This document shows, piece after piece, positions 1 through 9,465 of a stretch of DNA of 64,000 bases. The DNA comes from Spirochaetota bacterium (GTDB taxonomy: Bacteria > Spirochaetota > Spirochaetia > Treponematales > UBA12059): contig JAKPPT010000020.1 in NCBI GenBank assembly GCA_029547205.1, positions 62,001 to 126,000 on the forward strand. The letters run 5' to 3'. The position numbers were made by a program, and so were the translations under genes. Each line of letters begins with the position of its first letter. Within the stretch, counting starts at the first letter, position 1. Below the pieces are notes generated by a model, which saw only the letters and a program-made list of their open reading frames with translations, ran no database searches and was not told where the DNA came from.

Positions 1-2
1 AA

Positions 3-1163
3 AAACTTGCGGTGTTAAAAGGATCTATCCAGGAAGAACTATGCAAAGACATACAGACAAAACTGGGAGTATCAATAGAACTATTGAGCTATGGAACGTA
101 TGATGACCTTATTAGTGCAGTAGATAACGGTGATGCTGATGGTGCTGTAGTGAGTAGATTTTATGGATATACACAAAACAATAAAAAACTTGCAATAACA
201 CCTATTATTATTGAAACAACGACTTTGCATTTTGCTGTTAAAAAAAATACAAATAAAGAGTTACTCACAGTAATAGATGGAGAACTGACTCGAATGTTCA
301 ATGATCCTCGTTCAGAATATTATAAATCACTGTCATGGTGGCTTCATGAGAGACCGATTTCTTATATTCCTCGCTATTTAATCATTCTCATTCCAATTGT
401 TGTAGCTTTAATGATTGCTTTTTTACTTTTTTCACTTTTATTAAAACAGCAGGTAAATAGAAAGACCAGTGCATTGCTCAATGCAAATAATAATTTAAAT
501 GAGGCACTTGCATTAGTTAAAAACACTGAATCTGCTCTGGATAAAAATAAAATATATTTGTATGAGCTCCTGCATAGATCAAGAAATAATATGGCTGTAA
601 TTTCCTCGTTACTGTATATTAACGCATGGAATACAAAAAATGATGCCGTGTTGCAGTATGCAGAAAATATTGATGCCCATATCGCAATAATGTCGCTTGT
701 TTTTGGATTGGTTGAAAATTCTGAAGATTTTTCTTCAATAAGAATTAGTGAATTTATTAATGGTTTTATTGACCTATTTGTACAGCATAATACAAAGCGA
801 AAATTTTATTTGACCTGTCCTCATATCATCGAAGATAAGCTGCTATTTGATATTGCGTTGCCATTGGGTTTTGTACTTTATGAGATGATAATCAGTATGA
901 TAAATTTTCCAAAAAAAACCTTTAATGAAGAATATCTTAGAATAGAAATAGAATATAAAAAAATCAGCAATGAAGTTGGTTTATTCACAATTACTTGTTG
1001 TGGGGGTGGTAATAAATTAGAAAGCAAGGATTTCTTTAATGGTGATAGAATGAAACTAATTATTGATCTTCTAGAAAAACAGTTAATTGGCAAAGCTTCT
1101 ATTATTAATGGCACTACTGTCCAGATAGAATTTGCTCTTATACGGTACTCATTACGGGTATAA
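3..1163 (+). CDS. Sensor histidine kinase with periplasmic-binding-protein-like input domain (5' end outside window)
   Basis: The frame is open to the window edge, so the N-terminus is missing. The first ~110 visible residues look like the C-terminal lobe of a family 3 solute-binding domain. A strong membrane helix follows (IILIPIVVALMIAFLLFSLLL), then a coiled stretch and an H-box ELLHRSRNNMAVISSLL of the HisKA_2 type, whose His is the expected phosphoacceptor. The C-terminal part should be the ATPase domain, but I cannot find clean N and G boxes, so it is divergent or degenerate. The gene sits 8 bp upstream of a receiver-only regulator, its likely partner. Inference: a periplasmic ligand sensor feeding a phosphorelay. 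The region is clearly AT-rich. Confidence 0.75.
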   Translation, partial: KLAVLKGSIQEELCKDIQTKLGVSIELLSYGTYDDLISAVDNGDADGAVVSRFYGYTQNNKKLAITPIIIETTTLHFAVKKNTNKELLTVIDGELTRMFNDPRSEYYKSLSWWLHERPISYIPRYLIILIPIVVALMIAFLLFSLLLKQQVNRKTSALLNANNNLNEALALVKNTESALDKNKIYLYELLHRSRNNMAVISSLLYINAWNTKNDAVLQYAENIDAHIAIMSLVFGLVENSEDFSSIRISEFINGFIDLFVQHNTKRKFYLTCPHIIEDKLLFDIALPLGFVLYEMIISMINFPKKTFNEEYLRIEIEYKKISNEVGLFTITCCGGGNKLESKDFFNGDRMKLIIDLLEKQLIGKASIINGTTVQIEFALIRYSLRV

Positions 1164-1171
1164 GGTGTAAT

Positions 1172-1537
1172 ATGACATTTGTTATTATAGAAGATGAGTA
1201 TTTAATTGCTTTACATATGCAGCGGTGTTTGGAATCTGCAGGCCACATCTGTCTTGGGATTGAAGCTGAAGGTGATAAAGGCATTCGTTTAGTACAAGAA
1301 AAAGAGCCTGAAATTATTATTCTTGATATTTTACTTGCAGGAATGATGAGTGGCATTGATGTTGCAAAAGAGATAAGAAAATTTTCAAAAGCAATGATAG
1401 TTTTTACAACAGGTTATACTTCGTGCGAAATGCTTAGCAAACTTGAGTCCATCTCAGAAAGTGTAGTGTTTCCTAAACCGGTTTCACTTAATAAGCTTAT
1501 AAATTACATTGAAAAATTGAAACAAAATAATAATTAG
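1172..1537 (+). CDS. Stand-alone response regulator receiver protein
   Basis: This 121-residue protein is a single CheY-like receiver domain with no output domain. The acidic pocket is E7-D8-E9, the phosphoacceptor is D52 in IIILDILLAG, the switch Thr lies in FTTGY (about 79-80), and the conserved Lys is K102 in FPKPV. It starts 8 bp after the histidine kinase, which marks the two as a signalling pair. Without a DNA-binding domain it probably relays phosphate or acts by protein contact. HisKA_2 kinases often pair with such single-domain regulators. Confidence 0.85.
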   Translation: MTFVIIEDEYLIALHMQRCLESAGHICLGIEAEGDKGIRLVQEKEPEIIILDILLAGMMSGIDVAKEIRKFSKAMIVFTTGYTSCEMLSKLESISESVVFPKPVSLNKLINYIEKLKQNNN

Positions 1538-1539
1538 AT

Positions 1540-1568
1540 TTGACAGGCTACATGTACTATTCTATATT
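1540..1568 (+). promoter_or_regulatory. Predicted leaderless promoter of the 1575 gene
   Basis: A perfect TTGACA (1540-1545) lies 17 bp before TATATT (1563-1568), and only six bases separate the -10 box from the ATG at 1575. Transcription should therefore begin at or next to the start codon. No Shine-Dalgarno sequence precedes that ATG. Confidence 0.6.
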
Positions 1569-1574
1569 TGAAAC

Positions 1575-2123
1575 ATGTCTCGAATAACAAATTTTCTTTC
1601 AAAGATGCTTATCCCGTCTCTGCTCATGCTAATTATTTTTGTGATTATTGCTTCTTTTAGCTGGAAGCTTGCTTTTAATGAGCCTGTTCCTGAGTTTGCT
1701 GCGTTTGATACTAATCTTTATTACAGTCCTGATTCTGTTTTAGAAAAATATCAGTGGTATAGCCCCGAACAGAGAAAATTATATGTTAGCAATGCGTTTA
1801 CATTCGACCTTGCATTTCCCATTTTATATGTATTGCTTTTGCTTACAGTATGCGCATTTTTTATTAAAAGACTTAAACAACCAAAATGGCTCATGGTTAT
1901 TTATATACTGCCTTTGTTGACAGGCATTTTAGATATAGCAGAGAATATCACTGTATCGTACATAATGTTGCAAGGGGTTGGTAAAACGAGTGCTTTGCTT
2001 GCTAGCACTCTGACAGCAACAAAATGGATATTTTTATATATATCAATAGGAGTTATAGGACTCTTGTTTGCTACATATTGCTATACAATCATACGAGAAA
2101 AAATAGCTGGACAGAAACCATAA
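1575..2123 (+). CDS. Small integral membrane protein of unknown function
   Basis: The 182-residue product has four likely membrane helices, at about 11-30, 76-95, 103-125 and 148-170. A polar, Tyr/Pro-rich segment lies between the first two and is probably extracytoplasmic. I do not recognise the family. The gene has its own promoter placed for leaderless transcription and converges on the CHASE2 cyclase gene, so it is probably monocistronic. Base composition is AT-rich, like the two-component pair upstream. Confidence 0.7.
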   Translation: MSRITNFLSKMLIPSLLMLIIFVIIASFSWKLAFNEPVPEFAAFDTNLYYSPDSVLEKYQWYSPEQRKLYVSNAFTFDLAFPILYVLLLLTVCAFFIKRLKQPKWLMVIYILPLLTGILDIAENITVSYIMLQGVGKTSALLASTLTATKWIFLYISIGVIGLLFATYCYTIIREKIAGQKP

Positions 2124-2163
2124 TAAATCCAAAATCTCTGTTCATGTAGCTTCACGAATAATT

Positions 2164-4887
2164 TTATTTTTCCGTTAAATTGAATACTCCATCCCAGTCT
2201 TTTCGGGGTGGGTTTTTTATAAAGTTATCGCATCGAGATAAAAATGTTTTTGCAGGTGCATCATCTGCTTTGATTTTGAGCAGTGCGCTAAAGGCTTTTT
2301 GGCTTTCTTCGTATAATTTTTGTTCAAACAGTTCATGAGCTTGATTAAACTGTTGAATAAAACTTATATCCTCCGAAGACATCTCGCTTTCAATGCCAAC
2401 GAGCTCATAGAGCTGAATAGGGGTAGATATGCCAACGACACGAACTCTATCGAAAACACGAACAACAAAGCCGTCACCTGCATTCTTATACGTTTCTTCA
2501 CTGATAAGAATCCAGCTCCCGTATTGTTTATTCACTCCTTCCAGACGCGATGCCAGATTGACAGCATTTCCCATAATGGTGTAATTCATTTTTTGTTCAG
2601 TACCCATGTTTCCGACAACCATATCACCAGTATTAATTCCAATTCTGGTTAACAGAGGATTTGGAGAAAGCTTTTCTGCAAGTATTTTCTCGTTAAGTTC
2701 ACTCTCGGCCTGTTTCATTCTTATTGCAGAAATACATGCATTGCGTGCATGGTTCTCATTCCAGACAGGCGCTCCAAAAAAGGAAATGATTGCATCTCCC
2801 TCAAATTTATCAATTGTTCCCTGATTGGCAAGAATAATATCGCTCATGCGTGAAAGATAAATATTCAGTAAAAATACAAGCTGTTCTGGACTGAGCTGTT
2901 CTGAAATGGTCGAAAAGCCTTTAACATCAGTAAACAATGCTGTAATATATTTTTGTTCTCCACCCAATTTTAACAATGCAGGATTTCCAATGATTTCTTT
3001 AATAATGTCTTTGGATAAGTATGTACCAAAAGCTTTTTTTATAAAACTTTTTTCACGCTCGCTAAATATAATCGAAATAAGAATTGCAGAAAGGTAGGAA
3101 ATGAGTATGCTTAAAGCTGGCGCTACAAACTTAATAAATGTTCCGGTTATTAGGAAAATAAAATAAACTACGATAAAACAAATAGCTATATAAACTATTC
3201 CGGAGATTATTCTTAAAGCAGGATGATCGGTAAGCAGTGAAATAACCAGAACAATTACTATGCTTAAAATGATACAGAGTAATGCACTGAGCCAACTGGG
3301 TCCTTCAACAAGAAATTTGTTATTTAAAATAGTATTAACGACGGCTGCGTGTGTGCCAATATTTATATATTTTTCTTCAAAAGGATTTACGCCAATATCG
3401 GTGGTACCTGTTGCTGACCAGCCAACAATACAAAATTTATTCGCAAGTCTTTTTATAACTGCAGTGTAGCTTTCGTGAAAGGCTTTTACAGTAGAGGCAA
3501 GATCCGTAAAAAGGGCATTGAGCGCAACACCATCGTCTTTGAGCGTTTGTTTGACAGACAATGGCGCTTGTAGTGTATCAATGACAGAAACAATTTCACT
3601 GCCATACTGTGCCTGTATAAACTGATCAAGAATCCTAAAAAATTGATTGCGGTCGGTAATCCACTGTTCTTTTGCAAACTGTTCACCTGTTTCTAATGCG
3701 ATTGTTTTTGAGGTAAGCATTGCAGTATATGCATTCAATGCTTCATCAATCGGCTGGTATCCAAGACTGCAGTATGTCCAGAGTTTGCTTGTTTTTAATT
3801 TTTGTAAAATAGAAAAAATCTGCTCTTCGGTATCAGTTAGTGCAAGCAATTCAATTGCAGAAATATGGTCAAAGCTGTTTCTATATGTTTTTTTAGGCCA
3901 ATTGATAAGCATATTCCCGTGATTGTCTACAGGAATTATTATTGTCTTTTTTTCACCCTGTAAAAGCGCATCTTTAAGAATAATTGCATGTTTTTGAAGT
4001 ACTATTTCCGGATCGCCCATGAGAGCAACAAGAGGTCTAAACGCAAGCTGTAGATAAAATGCTTCACCAACTTTTTCTATAAGTTTAATTCTTCTTCTCG
4101 TTCCATCTTTATCGATAGTCACGTTAGTAAAGCCAGCACTTTTGGCATTTTCGGATACTTCTCTTATAGGGACAAGATAGTCGACATATTCAATACTCCA
4201 TGGGAAATTATGTATAATATTTTTATACGAAAAATTACTTTGAGCATAATTTTTAAGTTCTTTAGTTTGTCTTCCTCCTACTGTTGCATCTTTTTGTAAA
4301 TTGAGTGTCGTGTAAGTGCTACCAAAGAGGCGCATAGCTTGACCAAGATAGATATCGTTTTCTATAGCAACTTTGTATGTGTTGGATAGAAGAGTCTTTT
4401 TTGAATCTGCAATGCTATCAAGCAGCAGGGGCAAGAGTTCATCAAATGTGGTTTGTTTTGCTTTGAGCATTGAAAATGAATATTCGATATTATCGCCAAT
4501 ATCAGCAAATGCTATGGAAAAATCAAGCGGTAGACCATACATGAGATATTGCCGGTCTACACTCATGGGGCTGTTTTCAAGAAATTCTATATCAAATACC
4601 AGGTTTTGTGCCTGAGCAAGCGTTAAAATTTCAAGAATTTTGGCTACATTGCTGCGAGGCCATGGCCAGTCACCTTTTTCTATAATTGATTTATCATCGA
4701 CATCGATAATGATAAGGCTTTTATCTTCCTGAATTGAAGGTTTTAGTTTTAAGAATACATCGTACAGTGCGTACTCTACTGGTTGCCAGAATGCAAATAA
4801 ACTGAGCAGAGCAAAAACAATAGCAATTGTTCCTGCGACAATGCTAATAATCACTGTGCGATTTGATGACTTTTTATTTTTGTCCAT
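2164..4887 (-). CDS. CHASE2-domain class III adenylate cyclase
   Basis: The protein (907 aa) has an N-terminal membrane helix (about 12-34), a long extracytoplasmic CHASE2 sensor region, further helices around 545-615, and a C-terminal class III nucleotide cyclase domain (about 640-830). Metal-binding Asp residues are visible in ALFTDVKGFS and DKFEGDAI. The transition-state Asn and Arg are in YTIMGNAVNLASRL. The purine-selecting pair is Lys (IDKFEGD) and Thr (YTIMG), which favours ATP over GTP. All catalytic positions look intact, so it is predicted to make cAMP in response to an envelope signal. An AAGGAG lies 7-8 bp before the ATG. The gene is divergent from an envelope operon that includes a FecR protein. 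Confidence 0.9.
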   Translation of the reverse strand: MDKNKKSSNRTVIISIVAGTIAIVFALLSLFAFWQPVEYALYDVFLKLKPSIQEDKSLIIIDVDDKSIIEKGDWPWPRSNVAKILEILTLAQAQNLVFDIEFLENSPMSVDRQYLMYGLPLDFSIAFADIGDNIEYSFSMLKAKQTTFDELLPLLLDSIADSKKTLLSNTYKVAIENDIYLGQAMRLFGSTYTTLNLQKDATVGGRQTKELKNYAQSNFSYKNIIHNFPWSIEYVDYLVPIREVSENAKSAGFTNVTIDKDGTRRRIKLIEKVGEAFYLQLAFRPLVALMGDPEIVLQKHAIILKDALLQGEKKTIIIPVDNHGNMLINWPKKTYRNSFDHISAIELLALTDTEEQIFSILQKLKTSKLWTYCSLGYQPIDEALNAYTAMLTSKTIALETGEQFAKEQWITDRNQFFRILDQFIQAQYGSEIVSVIDTLQAPLSVKQTLKDDGVALNALFTDLASTVKAFHESYTAVIKRLANKFCIVGWSATGTTDIGVNPFEEKYINIGTHAAVVNTILNNKFLVEGPSWLSALLCIILSIVIVLVISLLTDHPALRIISGIVYIAICFIVVYFIFLITGTFIKFVAPALSILISYLSAILISIIFSEREKSFIKKAFGTYLSKDIIKEIIGNPALLKLGGEQKYITALFTDVKGFSTISEQLSPEQLVFLLNIYLSRMSDIILANQGTIDKFEGDAIISFFGAPVWNENHARNACISAIRMKQAESELNEKILAEKLSPNPLLTRIGINTGDMVVGNMGTEQKMNYTIMGNAVNLASRLEGVNKQYGSWILISEETYKNAGDGFVVRVFDRVRVVGISTPIQLYELVGIESEMSSEDISFIQQFNQAHELFEQKLYEESQKAFSALLKIKADDAPAKTFLSRCDNFIKNPPRKDWDGVFNLTEK

Positions 4888-4920
4888 TGCTTGCTCCTTT
4901 TTGTTTATTGCATACTACCT

Positions 4921-4949
4921 ATTTTCAATCGTAAGTATTGTCTTGTCAA
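4921..4949 (-). promoter_or_regulatory. Promoter of the CHASE2 cyclase gene
   Basis: On the minus strand TTGACA (4944-4949) is followed after 17 bp by GAAAAT (4921-4926), a four-of-six -10 match. The predicted transcript has a leader of about 27 nt containing AAGGAG ahead of the ATG at 4887. Confidence 0.5.
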
Positions 4950-5028
4950 ATACTAAATACGTATATAAAAACTAGAAAAAACTTTGGCACTGCAGTATTA
5001 TATAATTGTATCAATTTAAGGGGGATTG

Positions 5029-5475
5029 ATGAAAAAATTTTTAGTAGTAGTCTATGTTATTGTATTATACCAGCTTTTTGCGCAATCAGCTGTTTTCCTT
5101 GATGAAATCCTGAGCAGTAAGCAGATTACCTTTAGCCAGGCAGCATATCTTGTTTTTGTGGGGAATGGAGAATATCAGGATACTGTCCAACAAAAGGTTG
5201 CTTTAGAAGAAGCTCTTAAGCGAAAATGGATTAAGCAAACTGGGAATCCTGATAATCCAATTACTGTTGCACAATTTGCCTACCTTGTTATGAAGGCATT
5301 TGGAATAAACGGTGGACTGATGTATACACTTTTCCCTGGGCCGCGGTATGGATTCAGAGAACTCGTATATAAAGGATTGATTCCCAGGACTATTGACCCT
5401 CAAGCCTATGTAGATGGAGCGTTGGCATTACGGATAGTCCGTATTGCTGCTGAATTAAAGGGGTTAGATAAATGA
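5029..5475 (+). CDS. Exported small protein of unknown function
   Basis: The 148-residue product has a Sec signal peptide (residues 2-19, ending FAQ-SA). The rest is helical and weakly resembles S-layer-homology-like or peptidoglycan-associated small domains, but I cannot name a family. I chose ATG 5029 over the in-frame TTG just upstream because AAGGGGG (about 5018-5024) is correctly spaced for it. A TATAAT lies at 5001-5006. It is the first gene of a three-gene envelope operon: the next start overlaps its stop by 4 bp (ATGA). Confidence 0.75.
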   Translation: MKKFLVVVYVIVLYQLFAQSAVFLDEILSSKQITFSQAAYLVFVGNGEYQDTVQQKVALEEALKRKWIKQTGNPDNPITVAQFAYLVMKAFGINGGLMYTLFPGPRYGFRELVYKGLIPRTIDPQAYVDGALALRIVRIAAELKGLDK

Positions 5476-6665
5476 AAATAAAAAATATAAGTTTAATTGT
5501 AATACTAAGCCTTTCAATGTCATTGTTTGCGTGGGATTTTGGCCTAACAGTCAGCAATACAACTGTGTATAGTTATATCGAAGATTGGAATGTCAGCCAG
5601 AATAATCGAGCGTTACTCTGGATAAGTCTTCCAATAACTTCAAATATCAACTTGTATGTGTCCGGGTTCTATGAATTTGCTGGAGATTTCAGTACTGCAT
5701 CTACTGCATATAAACCATATCGTTTTGATGTTGGTAAAACATATTTTTCTTATAAACCATCACTGAGCAATTCTCGTTTAACCATAATGTTAGGACGACT
5801 TGAGACAGCTGATTTCACCACATCAATATACAGTGGCTTATATGATGGATTTTCTTTAAATTTCTTAACTGGAAATTCCCGATTCGATATACAGCTTGGG
5901 TATTTAGGTTTCCTTTACAAAAATGATGCACTTATTTTGATAGACGATGATGATGCTGCAGTATTTGTTGATGATAACCAGTACTTTGTAACTCCGCGTT
6001 TATTAGCTATGGTGGGTTATAAACTGGATGATTTTTTAAGAGGCTTTGATATTGGTTTTGAGTTCTGGTCTCAGTTTGATCTTAATCCGGCGGGAACTCC
6101 CACACATTCTCTGTATTATGAGCCACGATGTGCCTGGCATATCAACAACTATTTTTCGTTGAGTGGTTTTGGTATTCTTTCAATGGTTATCGATCCGGAA
6201 ATAGCTCTCAGCTATGCCTATGGTGCGGAATTTAAAGCCAGTATTCCTTCATTTTTACGTTCAACACTTACAATCAATCTTTTCACTTCCGGTAGTGTAA
6301 CGGGAGATTTTGTATCCTATGCTCCGATACGGCTTTTATCAGTATCACGCTATGCACATGGTATTTATAGCGATGCAACAGCTATCAGTGCAGAATTTTC
6401 ATTTGCTCCGCTTGCAACAATGATTTTTGCACTTCATGGTGATATACTTCTCCGTGAGGGAACAATAATTCCTGCTGGTTATGCACCTAATTCGGAAAGT
6501 CAATTTATTGGCAGCGAATATGGCATGCAATTTGTATGGCAGGTAGTGAGCGATTTTGCTTTACTAATGGGTGGAGGAGTATTTGTTCCAAATACACTTG
6601 GTGCATATCCATCAGATGCACCTATGGAATGGAAAGTACTGCTAAATTTTGTATTAAACTTATAA
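5472..6665 (+). CDS. Predicted outer-membrane beta-barrel protein
   Basis: The 397-residue product has a signal peptide ending near SLFAWDF, then alternating hydrophobic/polar strands rich in Tyr, Phe and Gly, and a C-terminus in ..LNFVLNL as is common for outer-membrane barrels. It contains an acidic DDDDAAVFVDD loop (about 160-170). No enzyme motif is visible and I do not recognise the family. It is translationally coupled to the small exported protein upstream (4-bp overlap) and is followed by a FecR-domain gene. Barrel assignment is inference from composition. Confidence 0.7.
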   Translation: MKIKNISLIVILSLSMSLFAWDFGLTVSNTTVYSYIEDWNVSQNNRALLWISLPITSNINLYVSGFYEFAGDFSTASTAYKPYRFDVGKTYFSYKPSLSNSRLTIMLGRLETADFTTSIYSGLYDGFSLNFLTGNSRFDIQLGYLGFLYKNDALILIDDDDAAVFVDDNQYFVTPRLLAMVGYKLDDFLRGFDIGFEFWSQFDLNPAGTPTHSLYYEPRCAWHINNYFSLSGFGILSMVIDPEIALSYAYGAEFKASIPSFLRSTLTINLFTSGSVTGDFVSYAPIRLLSVSRYAHGIYSDATAISAEFSFAPLATMIFALHGDILLREGTIIPAGYAPNSESQFIGSEYGMQFVWQVVSDFALLMGGGVFVPNTLGAYPSDAPMEWKVLLNFVLNL

Positions 6666-6682
6666 CACAATGGAGGACAATT

Positions 6683-7378
6683 ATGTATAAAAAAGTTTGC
6701 ACGATGTTTCTTGTTGTGATACTGACTGGAGCAGCTGCAGTCTTTGCACAGAATAAGCCACTACAAGCTACCATTAGTAAGCTTGCGGGAAAAGTTGAGG
6801 TTCAGCTTCCCGGCAAAGATTGGAGAGCAGCGAAAGAAGGAGAGCTCCTCCCAAAAGGAACCATGATATCAACCGGGTTTAAAAGCTCTGCTGTGCTTAC
6901 TGTCAATAACAGTTCCATTTTAGTAAAGCCCGTTACTCGAATGAAACTCGAAGAAATTGTACAGACTCAGAGCGGTACCAGCACACAGGTATATCTTTCT
7001 ACGGGTAAACTTTCGGTAGAGGTAACTCCTCAGCAGAATCAAACAACAGATTTTACCGTATCGAGCCCTACAGCTACTGCATCGGTTCGTGGTACAGGGT
7101 TTGATTTTGATGGTATCATGCTCATTGTTCACCATGGCGTTGTAGCATTACAAAATGTCACAGGACAGACTCGCCAGGTAACTCAGCAGCAAGCATCGAT
7201 TGTATCAGGAGAAGGCGATATTTCTGTGCCAGCGTTTGTTACGGATACTCAGGCACAGGCAGTATTGACCGAAGTTCTGGAACAGCAGCACGTCAGTGGG
7301 TTTTATAATTATTTTTCTACATTTGTTCCCAATGTGTCTCTTGGTACTGGTGCAGTTGTCGTATTTACATTGCAATAA
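6683..7378 (+). CDS. Secreted FecR-domain protein
   Basis: The 231-residue protein has a signal peptide ending AAAVFAQ. A FecR domain follows (about 30-155): the KLAGKVEVQLPGKDWRAAKEG start, the TGFKSSAVLTV strand and the SPTATASVRGTGFDF segment are typical. Unlike classical FecR it has no cytoplasmic anti-sigma region and no sigma-factor neighbour, so it probably acts wholly in the periplasm. The longest open frame begins at 6536, inside the barrel gene. ATG 6683 is preferred because GGAGG lies 7 bp upstream and the signal peptide begins there. It closes the 5029-7378 operon and lies opposite the CHASE2 cyclase, a pairing seen in other bacteria. Confidence 0.85.
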   Translation: MYKKVCTMFLVVILTGAAAVFAQNKPLQATISKLAGKVEVQLPGKDWRAAKEGELLPKGTMISTGFKSSAVLTVNNSSILVKPVTRMKLEEIVQTQSGTSTQVYLSTGKLSVEVTPQQNQTTDFTVSSPTATASVRGTGFDFDGIMLIVHHGVVALQNVTGQTRQVTQQQASIVSGEGDISVPAFVTDTQAQAVLTEVLEQQHVSGFYNYFSTFVPNVSLGTGAVVVFTLQ

Positions 7379-7399
7379 TGTTGTGTTGCTGGGCAGAAA

Positions 7400-7428
7400 A
7401 AAAAGGAGCTCGCAACGAGCTCCTTTTT
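7400..7428. terminator. Bidirectional intrinsic terminator
   Basis: GGAGCTCG (7405-7412) and CGAGCTCC (7416-7423) form a perfect 8-bp stem around a CAA loop. It is flanked by an A-tract on the left and TTTTT on the right, so it can end the FecR operon and the convergent acyl-CoA ligase gene. Confidence 0.85.
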
Positions 7429-7525
7429 ATATTTAGTGTACTCAAGCTGGGCATCTTTGAAGTGCTGTTAAGCAAAGCGCGCATCTTGATTTTGACTGTT
7501 TTACTATTGCCAGCGCGCAAGTTAG

Positions 7526-9436
7526 TTATTCTTCAAACAGATCATCTATCTCTTTTTTGTAGAGTTCATTGATCACATGGCGTTTTACTTCCTGTTTTGC
7601 AGAAAGTTCACGGTCAACCTCAAATGGTTTTAAGAGTAATTTGAACTTAAATATTCGTTCAAACCCTCTGAATCCATTTTTAATATTGATAAGGCTATTG
7701 ATTTCATAGTCAATGAGCTCTCGAATTTCTGGCTGGTTAATGAGTTCCTCATAATCAAAGAAGGGAATATTGTTATCTTTGGCCCATTGAATAACCATAT
7801 CCTGATCGGGAACAATTAAGGCTGCCAGATATTTTTTATCCTGTCCAAGGATAACTACTTGCTTGATATATTGACTCTCTTTGAGCTTGTTTTCAAGCGG
7901 AACGGGTTCAACGTTTTCACCGCCGCGGAGCACTATCGTGTCTTTTGCCCGTCCAGTGAGTTTAAGTTCATTATTTTTGGTGAGCATGCCAATATCGCCA
8001 GAATTGAACCAGCCATCGTCATCTATAACTTTTTTTGTAAGATCGGGTTTTTTATAGTAACCTTGCATAACCTGCGGTCCACGTATAAGGACAACACCTT
8101 TTTTCCCGTGCCCCAGTGTTTTGCCATGTTCATCGACAATTTTAACTTCGGTACCATCGAGCGGAGCTCCAACAGTTCCAATGACAGGTCTGCGATGTGA
8201 GCGCAAGGTAACCACCGGAGCTGTTTCAGTGAGTCCATAGCCTTCGAGAATCTTTATGCCAATGGCATCAAAAAACGTATCAACATTGTAGGGGAGAGCA
8301 CCGCCTCCAGAAATACCGGCAACAAATTTCCCGCCTAGTTTTGCTTTGATTTTTTTAAATACAAGAATCTCAGCGAGACCACGGAGTGGAGCAAGGCCTA
8401 TGAATGGTAATAGTGCAATGAGAATATCGAAAATGCGAGCACGTATGCCAAAATTGGGTAATCTACCTAGGAGCAGGTTTCTAAAATTAGCCCAATCCTT
8501 GCTGACTCCAACAAAGAAATTAAACATTTTTTGTTTAAACTGATTCTGCTGACGGATGTTGCGGTATACTCCTTCGAGTACCGATTCCCATATTCGCGGC
8601 ACACTGACCATCCACTGCGGCTTAATAGCAACAAGATCTGCAAGCATAATCTGTCCCACGGGTTTTGAATATGCAATGGTAGCACCAACACCGATAATTG
8701 CATAGTTCACAGCTCGTTCAAGTGAATGCCAGATTGGCAAGACCGAAAGCCATATCTGTCCTTCTTTAATGCGGATCCGTTTAGGGAAGGCTTCAATCTG
8801 GAATAGAAAATTGCGATGGCAGAGCATGACGCCTTTGGGTTCACCAGTAGTTCCTGATGTAAAGATAATGGTTACTGTATCAGTGTTTTTACCGAGAGCG
8901 ACTTCATGCTCGTATTCTCCTGGTTTTGCCTTGCGTCTTACGGTACCTTTTTCAAAAAGTTCAGCATACGTATGGATGGTAAGACCTACCGCTTGGGCAG
9001 ATTTTTGTACCGCTTCTGTCGGAGGATCAATGCAAATAATAGTTTTAAGAAGCGGCATACTGTCTTTACGAGCAAGTATCTTTTGTATCTGCCGATCATT
9101 CTCTGTAATGCAAAATTTGCACTCGCTAAAGGAAAGAATATAAGCAATATCCTGTTCAATAGTATCACAGCCACGGGGAACATCGATTGCACCAAGTCCC
9201 GTTACAGCAAGATCACAGATAAGCCATTCTTTCCGGTTGTCAGAAATAAAACCAATGTTGTCACCGCGTTGTAACCCTATTTCCAGAAATCCAGCTGCGA
9301 GCGTTGCAACTTCTTCTGCCATTTCACGATAGGTTGTTGGAGAAAAGTCTTTCCCGTTTTTTTTACTGTATTGCATCACCATATCTGGAATAGTTTGAGC
9401 TTTTTCCAAAAAAAGCTGAGGGATAGTCTCTGCCAT
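7526..9436 (-). CDS. Long-chain acyl-CoA synthetase (AMP-forming)
   Basis: This 636-residue protein belongs to the ANL superfamily and should activate fatty acids to acyl-CoA through an acyl-adenylate. The P-loop-like motif TIIFTSGTTGEPKGVMLCH is at about 185-203 and the adenine-binding GYGLTETAPVV at about 399. The C-terminal hinge and catalytic region carries NSGDIGML and LTGRAKDTIVLRGGENV. It has full family length and good motifs. Substrate chain length cannot be read from sequence. The gene is monocistronic with its own promoter, and AAGGAAGG precedes the ATG. Confidence 0.9.
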   Translation of the reverse strand: MAETIPQLFLEKAQTIPDMVMQYSKKNGKDFSPTTYREMAEEVATLAAGFLEIGLQRGDNIGFISDNRKEWLICDLAVTGLGAIDVPRGCDTIEQDIAYILSFSECKFCITENDRQIQKILARKDSMPLLKTIICIDPPTEAVQKSAQAVGLTIHTYAELFEKGTVRRKAKPGEYEHEVALGKNTDTVTIIFTSGTTGEPKGVMLCHRNFLFQIEAFPKRIRIKEGQIWLSVLPIWHSLERAVNYAIIGVGATIAYSKPVGQIMLADLVAIKPQWMVSVPRIWESVLEGVYRNIRQQNQFKQKMFNFFVGVSKDWANFRNLLLGRLPNFGIRARIFDILIALLPFIGLAPLRGLAEILVFKKIKAKLGGKFVAGISGGGALPYNVDTFFDAIGIKILEGYGLTETAPVVTLRSHRRPVIGTVGAPLDGTEVKIVDEHGKTLGHGKKGVVLIRGPQVMQGYYKKPDLTKKVIDDDGWFNSGDIGMLTKNNELKLTGRAKDTIVLRGGENVEPVPLENKLKESQYIKQVVILGQDKKYLAALIVPDQDMVIQWAKDNNIPFFDYEELINQPEIRELIDYEINSLINIKNGFRGFERIFKFKLLLKPFEVDRELSAKQEVKRHVINELYKKEIDDLFEE

Positions 9437-9465
9437 AGTAACCTTCCTTAAAGAACTTTAAATTG

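Noticed and set aside
7378-7572. Plus-strand 64-codon ORF after the FecR gene
   Set aside because: It spans the terminator hairpin and the 3' end of the convergent acyl-CoA synthetase gene, and has no ribosome-binding site.
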